Shown one piece after another: positions 8,498 through 17,232 of a stretch of DNA of 64,000 nt (positions within the stretch are counted from its first letter, which is position 1; each line of letters starts with the position of its first letter). Below the pieces are notes generated by a model. That model searched no databases and had not been told where the DNA came from. It was given only the letters and a program-made list of their open reading frames with translations. The position numbers and the translations under genes were made by a program. Source of the DNA: CAVRUD01 sp963849635 (GTDB lineage Bacteria > Chloroflexota > Chloroflexia > Thermomicrobiales > UBA6265); NCBI GenBank assembly GCA_963849635.1, contig CAWKIA010000032.1, forward strand, positions 124,001 to 188,000. The letters run 5' to 3'.

Positions 8498-9654
8498 AGA
8501 AACTCCGGCAAATCCACCCGGACAAACCTGGCCCGGAGCAGGGTCGCGTCCGCGTAGACATCCTCGACCCGGTTGCTGTTGACGTCGTAGGAGATGAGCA
8601 GTTCGCTGCTCTTGGTGAACTGGGGATGGGCGTGGGCGTTGTAGACGAAGATGGTGCGCCGGTCCGGCTCGGTCGCCCGGTAGAGCAGCCGGTCGCGCAC
8701 CCACGGCCCCTCGGGCGTTGTCGCGAAGAAGGCGACGATATCGCGCCATTCCCCCACCGTCAGGGTCGTGTCGATGGTGATCAAGAGGTAACCGCCGCGG
8801 ACGGGGATCACGCTGAACTCCGTCCCGACGTTCCCGGTCATGATCCGGGCTGAGCGCCCCGGCTGGTCCGACCACCCCTCGCCGTCGAAGAAGACCCATC
8901 GGCCCTCGAGAGCACCCCTTGGCACACGGGCCAGGTGGGCGAACTTCTCGTAGTGCCGGTCCTCGACGCCGTAGATGTAGGTGAATTCCGGCGTCTGAAG
9001 GAGCGCGGCGCCGTAGCGGATCCCGTTGCGCACGGGAACCTGGCGGATCGACTCCACTTCGAGTGACGGCAGGCGGAGCCTGGCGAGGTCAGTACCGGTC
9101 CAGTCCCAGTCCCAGTACTGCGAGCCGTGCCGGAGAAACTTGAGCAGGAAGACGTAGAGGACATCCCCTTCGACCATTCCTCCGGAGAGCCAGTACCAGG
9201 AGGAGCCATCGGTCGGGGTGAAGAAGGCCCGCGGCGCGGAGGGCGAGCCACCGTGCAGGGTAGTAAGGGTGTCGCCGTCCTGGACCACGAGCGAGTTGTG
9301 GATCAGCGGCTGGGTCGCGGGCCGGGTGCCGTCCTGGTTGACCGGCCCCAGGAAGGTGTCGGAGAAGAGCCAGACCGTCCGCCCGTCCGGCAGCGGCACC
9401 GAGCAGGTGCTGTCCCCGCCAGACCAGCCGAACCAGCCGGACCTAGTCCCGGAGGGACTTCCGTCAGGTAGCCCGGGACTTTGAGTCCCTCTAACGAGGG
9501 GCGGCGAGGAGGTGTGCCCACCTCTGTCAACGGCCTTCGGCGTAAACAGATCCCAGAACGCGGTATCGACAACAGCATTGGCGCCCGCCACAGCCGACTG
9601 CGCCGCCGCCGCCTCCTCCGGTGTGGACCGTGCCTCCGGGCTGCCGAGGGTCAT
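8488..9654 (-). CDS. DUF4185/DUF5005-like beta-propeller protein
   Basis: The start is the ATG at 9654 with AGGAG upstream; the frame continues to 9819 without support. About 390 residues resemble the DUF4185/DUF5005 group of secreted-type, sugar-active-enzyme-like propellers: WLFSDTFLGPVNQDGTR, IHNSLVVQDGDTLTTLHGG, WYWLSGGMVEGDVLYVFLLK, YIYGVEDRHYEKFAHLARVP, SVIPVRGGYLLITIDTT, and NAHAHPQFTKSSELLISYDV. The hallmark SD(T)F and N-A-H-x-H-P blocks suggest a carbohydrate-binding or hydrolytic role. No signal peptide is visible. The C-terminus cannot be placed: the palindrome at 8415-8497 lies where the stop should be, and the frame runs on into mannonate dehydratase. Family name is tentative. 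Confidence 0.65.
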
Positions 9655-9839
9655 TGCCAGGCTCCTGGGCTTCGTGCATGGGTCGGCGCGTGACGGGTCG
9701 CGGTAGAGCGGCCAGCCGGGCGAGACATTCCGCGATCCGGACTGCCGCGTATGGCCGAAACACGCCCCACCGGTGTCGTGCCGGACGAGTTGTCGAGCCG
9801 CGCCCAAGTTGACGACCACATGCCCCGCCGATATATTAG

Positions 9840-9852
9840 GTGATCAGATCAC
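9840..9852. promoter_or_regulatory. Candidate GntR operator palindrome
   Basis: GTGATC-A-GATCAC is a 13-nt palindrome in the divergent space between the minus-strand propeller gene (9654) and the GntR gene (9945). An AT-rich ATATATTAG stretch precedes it. FadR-subfamily regulators often bind such short palindromes near their own gene; assignment here is by position. Confidence 0.5.
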
Positions 9853-9944
9853 TAGGTGTACAGACCAATAACCGCGCATCGTTTCGTGCACAACGCGGTT
9901 CGCCCCCCTCTATCCGACCGTCGCCCCAGCGGTTGATCGAGGGA

Positions 9945-10748
9945 ATGGCTTTGGCCCAAGGCGTCCTGCCCAATCGCTCCAATCTGACCGTCGTCGTCTC
10001 CCAGGAGATCGCCCGGATCGTGCGGGAGAACGGCCTCGGACCGGGCGACCGCCTGCCTACCGTGAAAGAGCTCGCCGAGACCTGCGGCGTGGCTGTCCCT
10101 ACGGTGCGCGAGGCCATCCGCCGCATGGAAGCTCTCGGCACCCTCGAAATCCGCCACGGCGCCGGCATCTTCGTCCGCTCCGGCCAGCCCAAGATGATGA
10201 TGGTCCACCCGGACTCGGACGCCATCGACAGCCAGGTCATCCTCGATCTCCTCCAATCCCGCCTCCTCATCGAGCCCTACCTGGCCGAGCAGGCCGCCCA
10301 ATCGCCCCGAGGTGAAGCGACGGCCCATCTCGGCGATCTTCTCCGCCAGGCCGAGGGCTACCTGGGGACCGACGACACCCAGCTCCGCCGGGTCAACATG
10401 GCCTTCCACGCCGGCATCGCCCACTGCTCCGGCAACGTCGTCCTGATGCAGGTCATGGAGATGCTGATCGATCTCTACTCCTCGGAGCAGTCGGTGATGC
10501 TCACCCTCGCCGACCAGCGCGAGCAGGACCACCGCGAACACGTCGCCATCTACGGCGCCATCCAGCAGGGCGACGCGGAGCGCGCCAAGGCCCTGATGAC
10601 GGAGCACATCATCAACGCCAAAGACCTCATGACGGCCAAGCTGGCCATGGCCTCCCACGCCCGCAAGGTCAGCTGGCTCAACACACCGCGCCCCGGCGAA
10701 CGAAACCGAGGCCGCGGCCAGGCACCGGGGTCAGTGCCGCGCCCATGA
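9945..10748 (+). CDS. FadR-type GntR family transcriptional regulator
   Basis: Read from the ATG at 9945 (GAGGG just upstream) this is 267 residues; the frame also opens at 9840, inside the candidate operator. The N-terminal winged helix has LGPGDRLPTVKELAETCGVA followed by VPTVREAIRRMEALGTLEIR, the classic GntR signature. The rest is a helical FCD domain (LLQSRLLIEPYLAEQAA, MAFHAGIAHCSGNVVLMQVM, DHREHVAIYGAIQQGDAERA) with the D/H/H metal-site spacing common in regulators that sense sugar acids. It is divergent from the mannonate block and upstream of the ABC importer, so it probably controls one or both in response to a uronate-type ligand. Confidence 0.87.
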   Translation: MALAQGVLPNRSNLTVVVSQEIARIVRENGLGPGDRLPTVKELAETCGVAVPTVREAIRRMEALGTLEIRHGAGIFVRSGQPKMMMVHPDSDAIDSQVILDLLQSRLLIEPYLAEQAAQSPRGEATAHLGDLLRQAEGYLGTDDTQLRRVNMAFHAGIAHCSGNVVLMQVMEMLIDLYSSEQSVMLTLADQREQDHREHVAIYGAIQQGDAERAKALMTEHIINAKDLMTAKLAMASHARKVSWLNTPRPGERNRGRGQAPGSVPRP

Positions 10749-11089
10749 CCGTCTCGATCCTGGGCGCCGGCCACATCGGGGACAAACCGTAAATGGCCTA
10801 TGTCCGGCGAACCTCGAAACGCCGCAACAGGAAGGAGGAAACGATGCTGTCGCGGGACGACCGGGATCGCCGGGCCAGCCGTAGAGACGCCAACCATGTT
10901 CTTAGCCCTGGAAGGGCTTCGTCTGGCATACCCGGGGTTTCAACCCCGCGGGTCTCCGCCCCGGCGTTCAGATCAGAGACACGTCGGCCCGGAACTGCAA
11001 CACCGGACACACTCCTCTATCGCCGCGTAACGACGCGCAGTGGCGCCACCGGGCAGGCCCGGGGCCCTTCGATGACGATAGGGGGCACC
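10749..11089. other. Intergenic region with hairpin, no convincing gene
   Basis: An AAGGAGGAAACG precedes an ATG at 10843, but the frame after it is Arg/Ser/Pro-rich and unlike any protein. A hairpin of the type CCCGGGGTTTCAACCCCGCG lies at about 10929-10948. The segment probably holds the importer promoter and leader. Confidence 0.4.
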
Positions 11090-12746
11090 ATGGACGACAT
11101 CCGGGACCGCGAGAATCGACGTTCGCCGCAGCTCTCTCGACGTGATGCCCTCCGCATCGGCGGGGGCCGCCGCCGCGGCGGGTGCGCTCTGCCTCCGCGG
11201 CGTTGGCGCCCAGGATGCACTCCCGGCGTCAGCCCGCGGCCGATCAGGGCTTCTTCCCCTCCCCAATCGAGGGCGTGCCTGACGCCTGGTACCGCTACCC
11301 AGATCCCTACACCACCGTCACCCAGACGCCCGGGTCCGGCAGCGAGGTCAGCATCGCGTACCTCACCGACCTCCGGATCAAAGAGCGCGGCGAGAACCAG
11401 TACTGGCAAGAGTTGGAGAACCGGCTCGGCGTCACCCTGGACATGACCTTCATCCCGGGGGCCGCCTACGCCGAGCGGATGGCGACCATGATCGCGGGCG
11501 GCGAGTTCCCGGACATGGTCTTCCTCCTGGGGCTCCTCTACCCCCAGATCTCCGAGTTCAAGATCCAGGGCGCCTTCACCGACCTCACCCCCTTCCTGGA
11601 CGGTGACGCCCGCTCCGCCTTCCCGAACCTGGCCGCGGCTCCCTCCTACTCCTACGAGAACGCCAAGCTCAATGGCGCCCTCTACGGCGTCCCCAGCCCG
11701 ACCTCGCTCCAGCCGAACGCCCTCTGGTACCGGGGCGACTGGCTGAACGCCGTCGGCATGGGCGCCCCCGACGAACGCCGAAGAGTTCCTGGCAGATGGT
11801 CACCGCCTTCGCCGAGAACGACCCGGACGGCGACGGCCAGGCCGGCACCTACGGGACCTCGTTCGAGCGCCTCGACGCCATCTCCCAGCGCTTCATCCAC
11901 AGCATGTTCCGGGTCGGGGCGGAGGGCGACGGCTGGATCGTCAACCCGGACGGCACCTTCACCCACGCGATCGAGACGCCGGAGTTCGCGGCGGCCCTCG
12001 AGTTCCAGCGCCGCGTCTGGGACACCGGCGCCTGCCACCCGGATTCGCTGACCCAAACCAGCAACGAGATCCGCGAGCAGCTGATGGCCGGCACGACGGG
12101 GTCCGGCCCGAACGCCTTCATTCTCCTCAATCTGATCCGGACCGAAGCGGCCAAGATCAACCCGAACGCCGAGATCTTGGGCCTTAAGCCGCCGGGCCAC
12201 GACGGCGGCCAGGGCGTGGCCTACAACATCTCGGGCTGGTTCGGGGAGTACGCCATCCCGGCGCCGAAGGGCGGGGACGACGCCCGCGTCGAAGAGTTGA
12301 TCCGGATCACCGACTACTTCGGGGCGCCGTTCGGCAGCGAGGAGTACACCTTCCTCAACTACGGCATCGAAGGGGTACACCACGAGGTCGCCGACGACGG
12401 CAACCGCATCCTGACCGAGGCCGGCACGAATGAGGTCTTCAAGCCCGGCCTGGGCGGACTGAACGTCCTCTACAGCCCGATCCGGGACGAGATCAAGTAC
12501 ATCCAGGACCTGATGGCCCAGCAGACCCAGCAGGGCCTCTTCTCCCCGACCGTCAACCTCTACTCGCCCGCCTCCGCCGAGAAAGCCGGCGAACTGGGCC
12601 AGCTCTACACCGACCGCAAGATCGCGATCGGCACCGGCCAGGACTCGATGGAATCGCTGGCCGACTGGATCGAGGAGTGGAAGAGTCGCGGCGGCGATGA
12701 GATCCGCGCCGAATACGAAGCGGCCTACGCGGCGGCCCAGGGCTAG
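11090..12746 (+). CDS. LplA-type carbohydrate ABC transporter substrate-binding protein 1, frameshifted
   Basis: The ATG at 11090 follows AGGGGG. The N-terminus has a twin-arginine motif (SRRDALRIGG), then a frame break in the GC-rich stretch near 11165, and the body continues in another frame: GFFPSPIEGVPDAWYRYPDP, ENQYWQELENRLGVTLDMTF, GGEFPDMVFLLGLLYPQ, up to a second break near 11780; the rest (YGTSFERLDAISQRFIHSMF to EWKSRGGDEIRAEYEAAYAA) is in a third frame. It aligns along its whole length with the protein at 13038. About 550 residues with a Tat export signal points to an exported sugar-binding protein feeding the permeases at 14913 and 15888. The breaks are probably single-base errors. 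Confidence 0.85.
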
Positions 12747-13037
12747 GTCGGCGGTCAGCGGTCGATAGTCGCCCCAGAGCCCCCTAACCCCCCTGCCCCT
12801 TCCCCCCGCTGCGGCAGGGGGAAGGGGGAGCGATCCCGCGATCTCCGGCCGGTCTGTCACGGATCGGAGGCGATGTCGCCGGACACCCCTCTCCACCGCA
12901 GTGGGCTAGGGAGAAGGGGGGCGGGGGTGAGATCCGTTCCAGAAGGTTAGGGGCCCCCCTTCCCCGCCGCAGGGAAGGGGCGCTGGTCGGGCGTAAATCC
13001 ATCGATCCACCATCACTACCACAAGGAGGTTGTCACC
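12747..13037. repeat. C/G-rich hairpin repeats between the two binding-protein genes
   Basis: Three imperfect stem-loops built from CCCCCTTCCC/GGGAAGGGGG arms lie at about 12788-12829, 12889-12917 and 12956-12977. They look like intergenic palindromic repeats. The last 30 bp hold the promoter-proximal leader and an AAGGAGGT ribosome binding site for the next gene. Confidence 0.5.
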
Positions 13038-14729
13038 ATGCTCAAAGACCTTGACGGCAACCCGCTTTCCACCCACGTCAACCGGCGCGACATCCTCCGC
13101 ATCGGTGGGGCGGCCGCGGCGGCGGGCGCCCTTTCCATCCGGTCGGTTGGCGCCCAGGACGCCACGCCCGGAGCGCCGGCGGCCAGCCCGGCGGCCGACA
13201 CTGGCATGTCGCCGTCGCCGATCCCGGGCGTACCGGACGCCTACTGGCGCTACCCCGATCCCTACACGACCGTCACGGCCCCTCCGGGCAAGGGCGGCAC
13301 GATCAAGATCACCTTTCTCTCCGAGGCCCAGGTCAAAGGGCACGACGACAACGCCTTCTGGCAGGAACTCGAGAAGCGCATCGGCGCCAGCCTGGATATC
13401 ACGCTGGTGCCCGGCGCCGGCTATCCCGAGCGGATGGCGACCATGGCCGCCGGCGGCGACTTCCCCGATCTCCTCTACCTCCTGCCCCTGCTTTACCCGC
13501 AGCTTGAAGAGTTCATGATCCAGGGCGCCTTCGCCGACGTCACCCAATACCTCGATGGGGACGCAAAGTCGGCATTTCCGAACCTCGCCCTCTTCCCCGA
13601 GCACTCCTGGACGAACTCCAAGATCAACGGCGTGCTCTGGGGCGTGCCGAACCCGACCTCCCTCAACGCCAACGCGCTCTGGTACCGGTCGGACTGGCTC
13701 GATGCCTCCGGTCTCGCCGTCCCGACCAATGCCGCCGAATTCCTCGAGATGCTCCAGCGCTTCACCGACGGCGACCTGGACGGCTCCGGCTCGCAGGACA
13801 CCTTCGGCACGGCGTTCGAGCGCCTCGATGCCGTCTCGCAGCGGTTCATCAACGGCATGTACCACGTCCCGGCCCAGGCCAACGTCGCCGAGGGCTACGA
13901 CTGGACTGTCAACTCGGACGGCTCCTTCACCAACATGATCGAGACGCCCGAGTTCCGCCAGGCGCTGGAGTTCGAGCGCCAGGTCTGGGCCGCAGGAGTC
14001 TGCCACCCGGATTCCCTGACCCAGACGAGCAACGAAGTCCGCGAGCAACTCATCGCCGGCACGGTCGGCTCCGGCCCGAACGCCTTTATCCTGCTGCCGC
14101 TCATCCGCAGAGAGGCGGCCAAGATCAACCCGGATGCCCGGGTGATGGGCCTGATCCCGCCGGGACACGACGGCGGCGAGGGCGTCGCCTACAAGATCCG
14201 CGGATTCTTCGGCTCGTGGGCACTGCCTGCCTCCCTGACCGGAGACGACGCTCGGATCGAGGAGTTGCTGGGGGTCACCAACTACTTCGGCGCACCGTTC
14301 GGCAGCGAGGAGTACATCTTCCTCAACTTCGGCCTCGAGGGCATCCATCACACCGTCAACGACGACGGCTCCCGCACGCTGACGCAGCAGGGGACGGAGG
14401 AACACTTCAACCTCTCGCTCGGCGGCCTCAACGTCCTCTACAGCCCGAACCAGGAGGAGATCACCTACGTCCAGAGCCTGATGGCCGAGCAGGTGCGGAT
14501 CGGCATCACCCCGGCCACGATCGGGCTCTACTCACCGACAGCCAAGGCAGAGGCCAGCGTGCTGACCCAGCTCTTCTCCGACCGCAAGATCGAAATCGCG
14601 ACCGGACGCGCCGACATGAGCGCGCTCGACCAGTGGATTGAGGACTGGGCGAGCCGTGGTGGCGAGCAGATTCGCACAGGAGTTCGAGGAGGCGTACGCG
14701 GCCGCCCACGGCTAGACGCAATCGGGTAG
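13038..14729 (+). CDS. LplA-type carbohydrate ABC transporter substrate-binding protein 2
   Basis: AAGGAGGT directly precedes the ATG. About 560 residues: a Tat signal (NRRDILRIGGAAAAAGALSI), a Pro/Ala-rich linker, then the solute-binding domain (PDAYWRYPDPYTTVT, FWQELEKRIGASLDITLVPG, AAGGDFPDLLYLLPLLYPQ, GVPNPTSLNANALWYRSDWL, DSLTQTSNEVREQLIAGTVG, YFGAPFGSEEYIFLNFGLEG). It is a paralogue of the gene at 11090, suggesting two related ligands or a recent duplication. Near 14685 one extra base shifts the end: removing it gives EFEEAYAAAHG and a stop at 14713-14715, matching the paralogue. As sequenced it runs to 14729. Confidence 0.9.
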   Translation: MLKDLDGNPLSTHVNRRDILRIGGAAAAAGALSIRSVGAQDATPGAPAASPAADTGMSPSPIPGVPDAYWRYPDPYTTVTAPPGKGGTIKITFLSEAQVKGHDDNAFWQELEKRIGASLDITLVPGAGYPERMATMAAGGDFPDLLYLLPLLYPQLEEFMIQGAFADVTQYLDGDAKSAFPNLALFPEHSWTNSKINGVLWGVPNPTSLNANALWYRSDWLDASGLAVPTNAAEFLEMLQRFTDGDLDGSGSQDTFGTAFERLDAVSQRFINGMYHVPAQANVAEGYDWTVNSDGSFTNMIETPEFRQALEFERQVWAAGVCHPDSLTQTSNEVREQLIAGTVGSGPNAFILLPLIRREAAKINPDARVMGLIPPGHDGGEGVAYKIRGFFGSWALPASLTGDDARIEELLGVTNYFGAPFGSEEYIFLNFGLEGIHHTVNDDGSRTLTQQGTEEHFNLSLGGLNVLYSPNQEEITYVQSLMAEQVRIGITPATIGLYSPTAKAEASVLTQLFSDRKIEIATGRADMSALDQWIEDWASRGGEQIRTGVRGGVRGRPRLDAIG

Positions 14730-14912
14730 CGCACGCTGGGCGGGGCCGGGATATGACGCGGCGCCGCCCGTCGTAGGGGCAGACACGCCGGACTGCCCGA
14801 CGCACGATCGTGTCGGCGCGGCTCCGGCCGCGGACCGGTTCGGGCATCGCCGCTACAACGGGCATGCCTCCCTGGGAACTCGATTCCGCTCTCGTTCAGG
14901 GAGTTCTGTTCT

Positions 14913-15887
14913 ATGTGCGCTATGCCCCCGGCGGCCCTTCGTCCCCCCGGGCGACCGTCGCGATTCGGTCGCCGCCACAAGGGCGGGCAACCGCTCAGTC
15001 GCCGCATCTGGCGCGATCGCTGGATGTACGCCTTCATTCTGCCGGGTGTCCTCTATTACATCGTCTTCATCTATATCCCGCTCGTCGGGAACCTGATTGC
15101 CTTTAAGGACTACTCGCCGTTTCTGGGATTTGAGAAAAGCCCGTGGGTCGGGTTGGACAACTTTCGCGCGATCTTCGATGACCCTGATTTCAAACTCGCC
15201 CTGACGAATACGCTCAAGATCGAAGCCCTTCAGCTGTTCTTCGCCTTCCCCGCTCCCCTCGGGCTGGCCTTGCTGCTCAACAGCATGGTCAGCGACAAGA
15301 CGAAGCGGGCGGTCCAATCGATCGTCTACCTGCCCCACTTCCTCTCCTGGGTAATCGTCATCTCCCTCTGGCAACAAGTCTTCGGCGGGGTGGGATTCAT
15401 CAACGGTGTCCTGCGCGAGAACGGCATGGACACCATCAACATCATGAGCAACCCGGATTTCTTCAAGCCGCTGGTCGTCCTCCAGACGATCTGGAAGGAG
15501 TGCGGCTGGGGGACGATCCTCTTCCTGGCCGCCCTGACCAAGATCGATGTCCAGCTCTACGAGGCGGCGGTCATGGACGGCGCCAACGGCTGGCGCCGCC
15601 TGCGGGATGTCACCTTGCCGGGCATCAGCTCGGTGATCGTCCTGCTCCTGATCCTGCGGCTGGCATTCGCCCTCTCAGTTGGCTTCGAGCAGTACTACCT
15701 GCAGCGCAACGCGGTCGGCCCCGGCGCGGCCGAGGTGTTGGACACCTTTATCTATTTCCGGGGCATCCAGAGCGGCGACTGGGGCTTTGCCGCCGCCGTC
15801 GGCCTCGTCCGCGGCGTCGTCGCCGCCATCCTGATCGTGACGGCAAACTGGATGGCGAAGCGCTTCGGCGAGGAAGGGATCTTCTAG
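14913..15887 (+). CDS. LplB-type sugar ABC transporter permease
   Basis: This 324-residue membrane protein begins after GGGAG with a positively charged N-terminus, then a first hydrophobic segment (MYAFILPGVLYYIVFIYIPL). The characteristic permease coupling (EAA) loop is EAAVMDGANGWRRLRDVTLP near residue 215. Six transmembrane segments are expected and the family match to LplB/YtcP-type permeases is clear (LIAFKDYSPFLGF, PWVGLDNFRAIF). It pairs with the permease at 15888. No nucleotide-binding subunit gene is present, as is usual for this type, which commonly borrows a shared MsmK-like ATPase elsewhere. Confidence 0.93.
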   Translation: MCAMPPAALRPPGRPSRFGRRHKGGQPLSRRIWRDRWMYAFILPGVLYYIVFIYIPLVGNLIAFKDYSPFLGFEKSPWVGLDNFRAIFDDPDFKLALTNTLKIEALQLFFAFPAPLGLALLLNSMVSDKTKRAVQSIVYLPHFLSWVIVISLWQQVFGGVGFINGVLRENGMDTINIMSNPDFFKPLVVLQTIWKECGWGTILFLAALTKIDVQLYEAAVMDGANGWRRLRDVTLPGISSVIVLLLILRLAFALSVGFEQYYLQRNAVGPGAAEVLDTFIYFRGIQSGDWGFAAAVGLVRGVVAAILIVTANWMAKRFGEEGIF

Positions 15888-16868
15888 ATGGCGACAACTC
15901 GGCCAGTCCAGCCGGACGCCCTCCGGCGCGACTATCCCAACGTGGCGACCCGCCGGCCCAAACGCCGCTGGCTCCCCAAGCCCAAGAAGCAGGCGCCGTG
16001 GATGGAAGATCCCCATCCGCTGATGGTGATCGCCAAGTCGATCGTGCTCGCGTTTATCGTCCTGGTGATGCTCTTCCCGTTCGTCAACGTCATCGCCACC
16101 TCCTTCTCCTCCTACGAGGATGTGCTCACCAGCGGCCTGATCCTCTTCCCCGCCAACCCGACGCTGGATGCCTACCGGGTGGTCTTCGACGACGGTACCG
16201 TCCTGCGGGCGTTGCGGGTCAGCGCCCTGCTGACGATCTTCGGCACCGCCGCCCAGCTCATCGCTACGACCTCGATGGCCTATGGGCTCTCCCGTCCGAG
16301 CGTCCCCGGCTCGCGCTTCGTCCTCATCCTGGTGCTCGGGGCGATGCTCTTCTCCCCGGGGCTCATCCCCAGCTTCTTGCTGATCAAGGAGCTGCACCTG
16401 CTCGACCAGTACCCCTCCCTGGTCCTGCCCGGGCTGATCGGAGCCTTCAACCTGATCATCCTGCGCCAATTCTTTATGAACCTGCCCCAGGAATTGCTGG
16501 ACTCGGCCCGAATCGACGGCGCCTCCGACCTGCGCGTCCTCCTCACCATCGTCCTGCCGCTCTCCAAGGCGGTCCTGGCGGTCGTCGCGCTCTTCTACGC
16601 GGTCGGCCTGTGGAACTCCTTCTTCAACGTCATCCTCTATATCAGCAGCCCCGAAAAGTGGACCGTCCAGGTTCTCCTCCAGCAGATCGTCCTCGAAGGG
16701 ACGGCCCTCAACCAGGCCTCCGTCATCGACCCGAACCGCCCCCCGCCACCGCCCAAGACGGTCGAGATGGCGGTGGTCGTGATCGCGACCATCCCGATTC
16801 TGATCGTCTACCCCTTCCTCCAGAAGTACTTCACCCGCGGCGTATTGACGGGGGCGATCAAGGGGTAA
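15888..16868 (+). CDS. LplC/YtcP-type sugar ABC transporter permease
   Basis: The ATG immediately follows the stop of the upstream permease (TAG-ATG, no gap), so the two are translationally coupled. The 326 residues carry a cytosolic Pro/Lys-rich N-terminus, transmembrane segments from about residue 45 (IVLAFIVLVMLFPFVNVIAT), the LplC-type SSYEDVLTSGLILFPANPT block and the coupling loop ELLDSARIDGASDLRVLLTI. The C-terminus YPFLQKYFTRGVLTGAIKG is typical of the subfamily. It forms the heterodimeric channel with the preceding gene product. Confidence 0.93.
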   Translation: MATTRPVQPDALRRDYPNVATRRPKRRWLPKPKKQAPWMEDPHPLMVIAKSIVLAFIVLVMLFPFVNVIATSFSSYEDVLTSGLILFPANPTLDAYRVVFDDGTVLRALRVSALLTIFGTAAQLIATTSMAYGLSRPSVPGSRFVLILVLGAMLFSPGLIPSFLLIKELHLLDQYPSLVLPGLIGAFNLIILRQFFMNLPQELLDSARIDGASDLRVLLTIVLPLSKAVLAVVALFYAVGLWNSFFNVILYISSPEKWTVQVLLQQIVLEGTALNQASVIDPNRPPPPPKTVEMAVVVIATIPILIVYPFLQKYFTRGVLTGAIKG

Positions 16869-17048
16869 TGACGACTGGCGTCCGGCGTCTAGGGTGAGCG
16901 TTGCCCACCACGACTCGTCATCCTGAGTAGTGCGTCCAGGGGTAAATGTCAGTCGGGGGGCGGGGTCGGGGCCCGGAACAACTCGCCGTCGCAAGGAGTC
17001 CCGCTCGACCCCATCCCCCAGCCGGACAAATAGCGCTGGTCACACTAC

Positions 17049-17158
17049 TGAGCCTGCGAAGGATCTTGGCCGCCGCGCGGCCTTTGTGGCCGACCGCCAC
17101 GGAGCGGATTGGAACGAGCACGGAAGGCGCTGACGCGCCAAGATCCTTCGCAGGCTCA
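17049..17158. repeat. 21-bp inverted repeat, GAGCCTGCGAAGGATCTTGG type
   Basis: TGAGCCTGCGAAGGATCTTG at 17049 has its exact complement at 17138-17158, with about 68 bp between. The ends continue as GGATGAC, like the MITE copies, and a GTCATCCTGAG fragment lies at 16917, so this looks like a second subtype of the same repeat superfamily. It fills the gap before the GH38 gene. Confidence 0.75.
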
Positions 17159-17232
17159 GGATGACGTCGGGGTGGGGAGACGCGGCGGCAGGACAAGACA
17201 CGAAGCCGGACACCTTAGATACGGAGCACCAA

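Noticed and set aside
12906..14405. 499-residue minus-strand open frame
   Set aside because: It is antisense to the second substrate-binding protein; Gly/Asp/Val-rich low-quality sequence without motifs.
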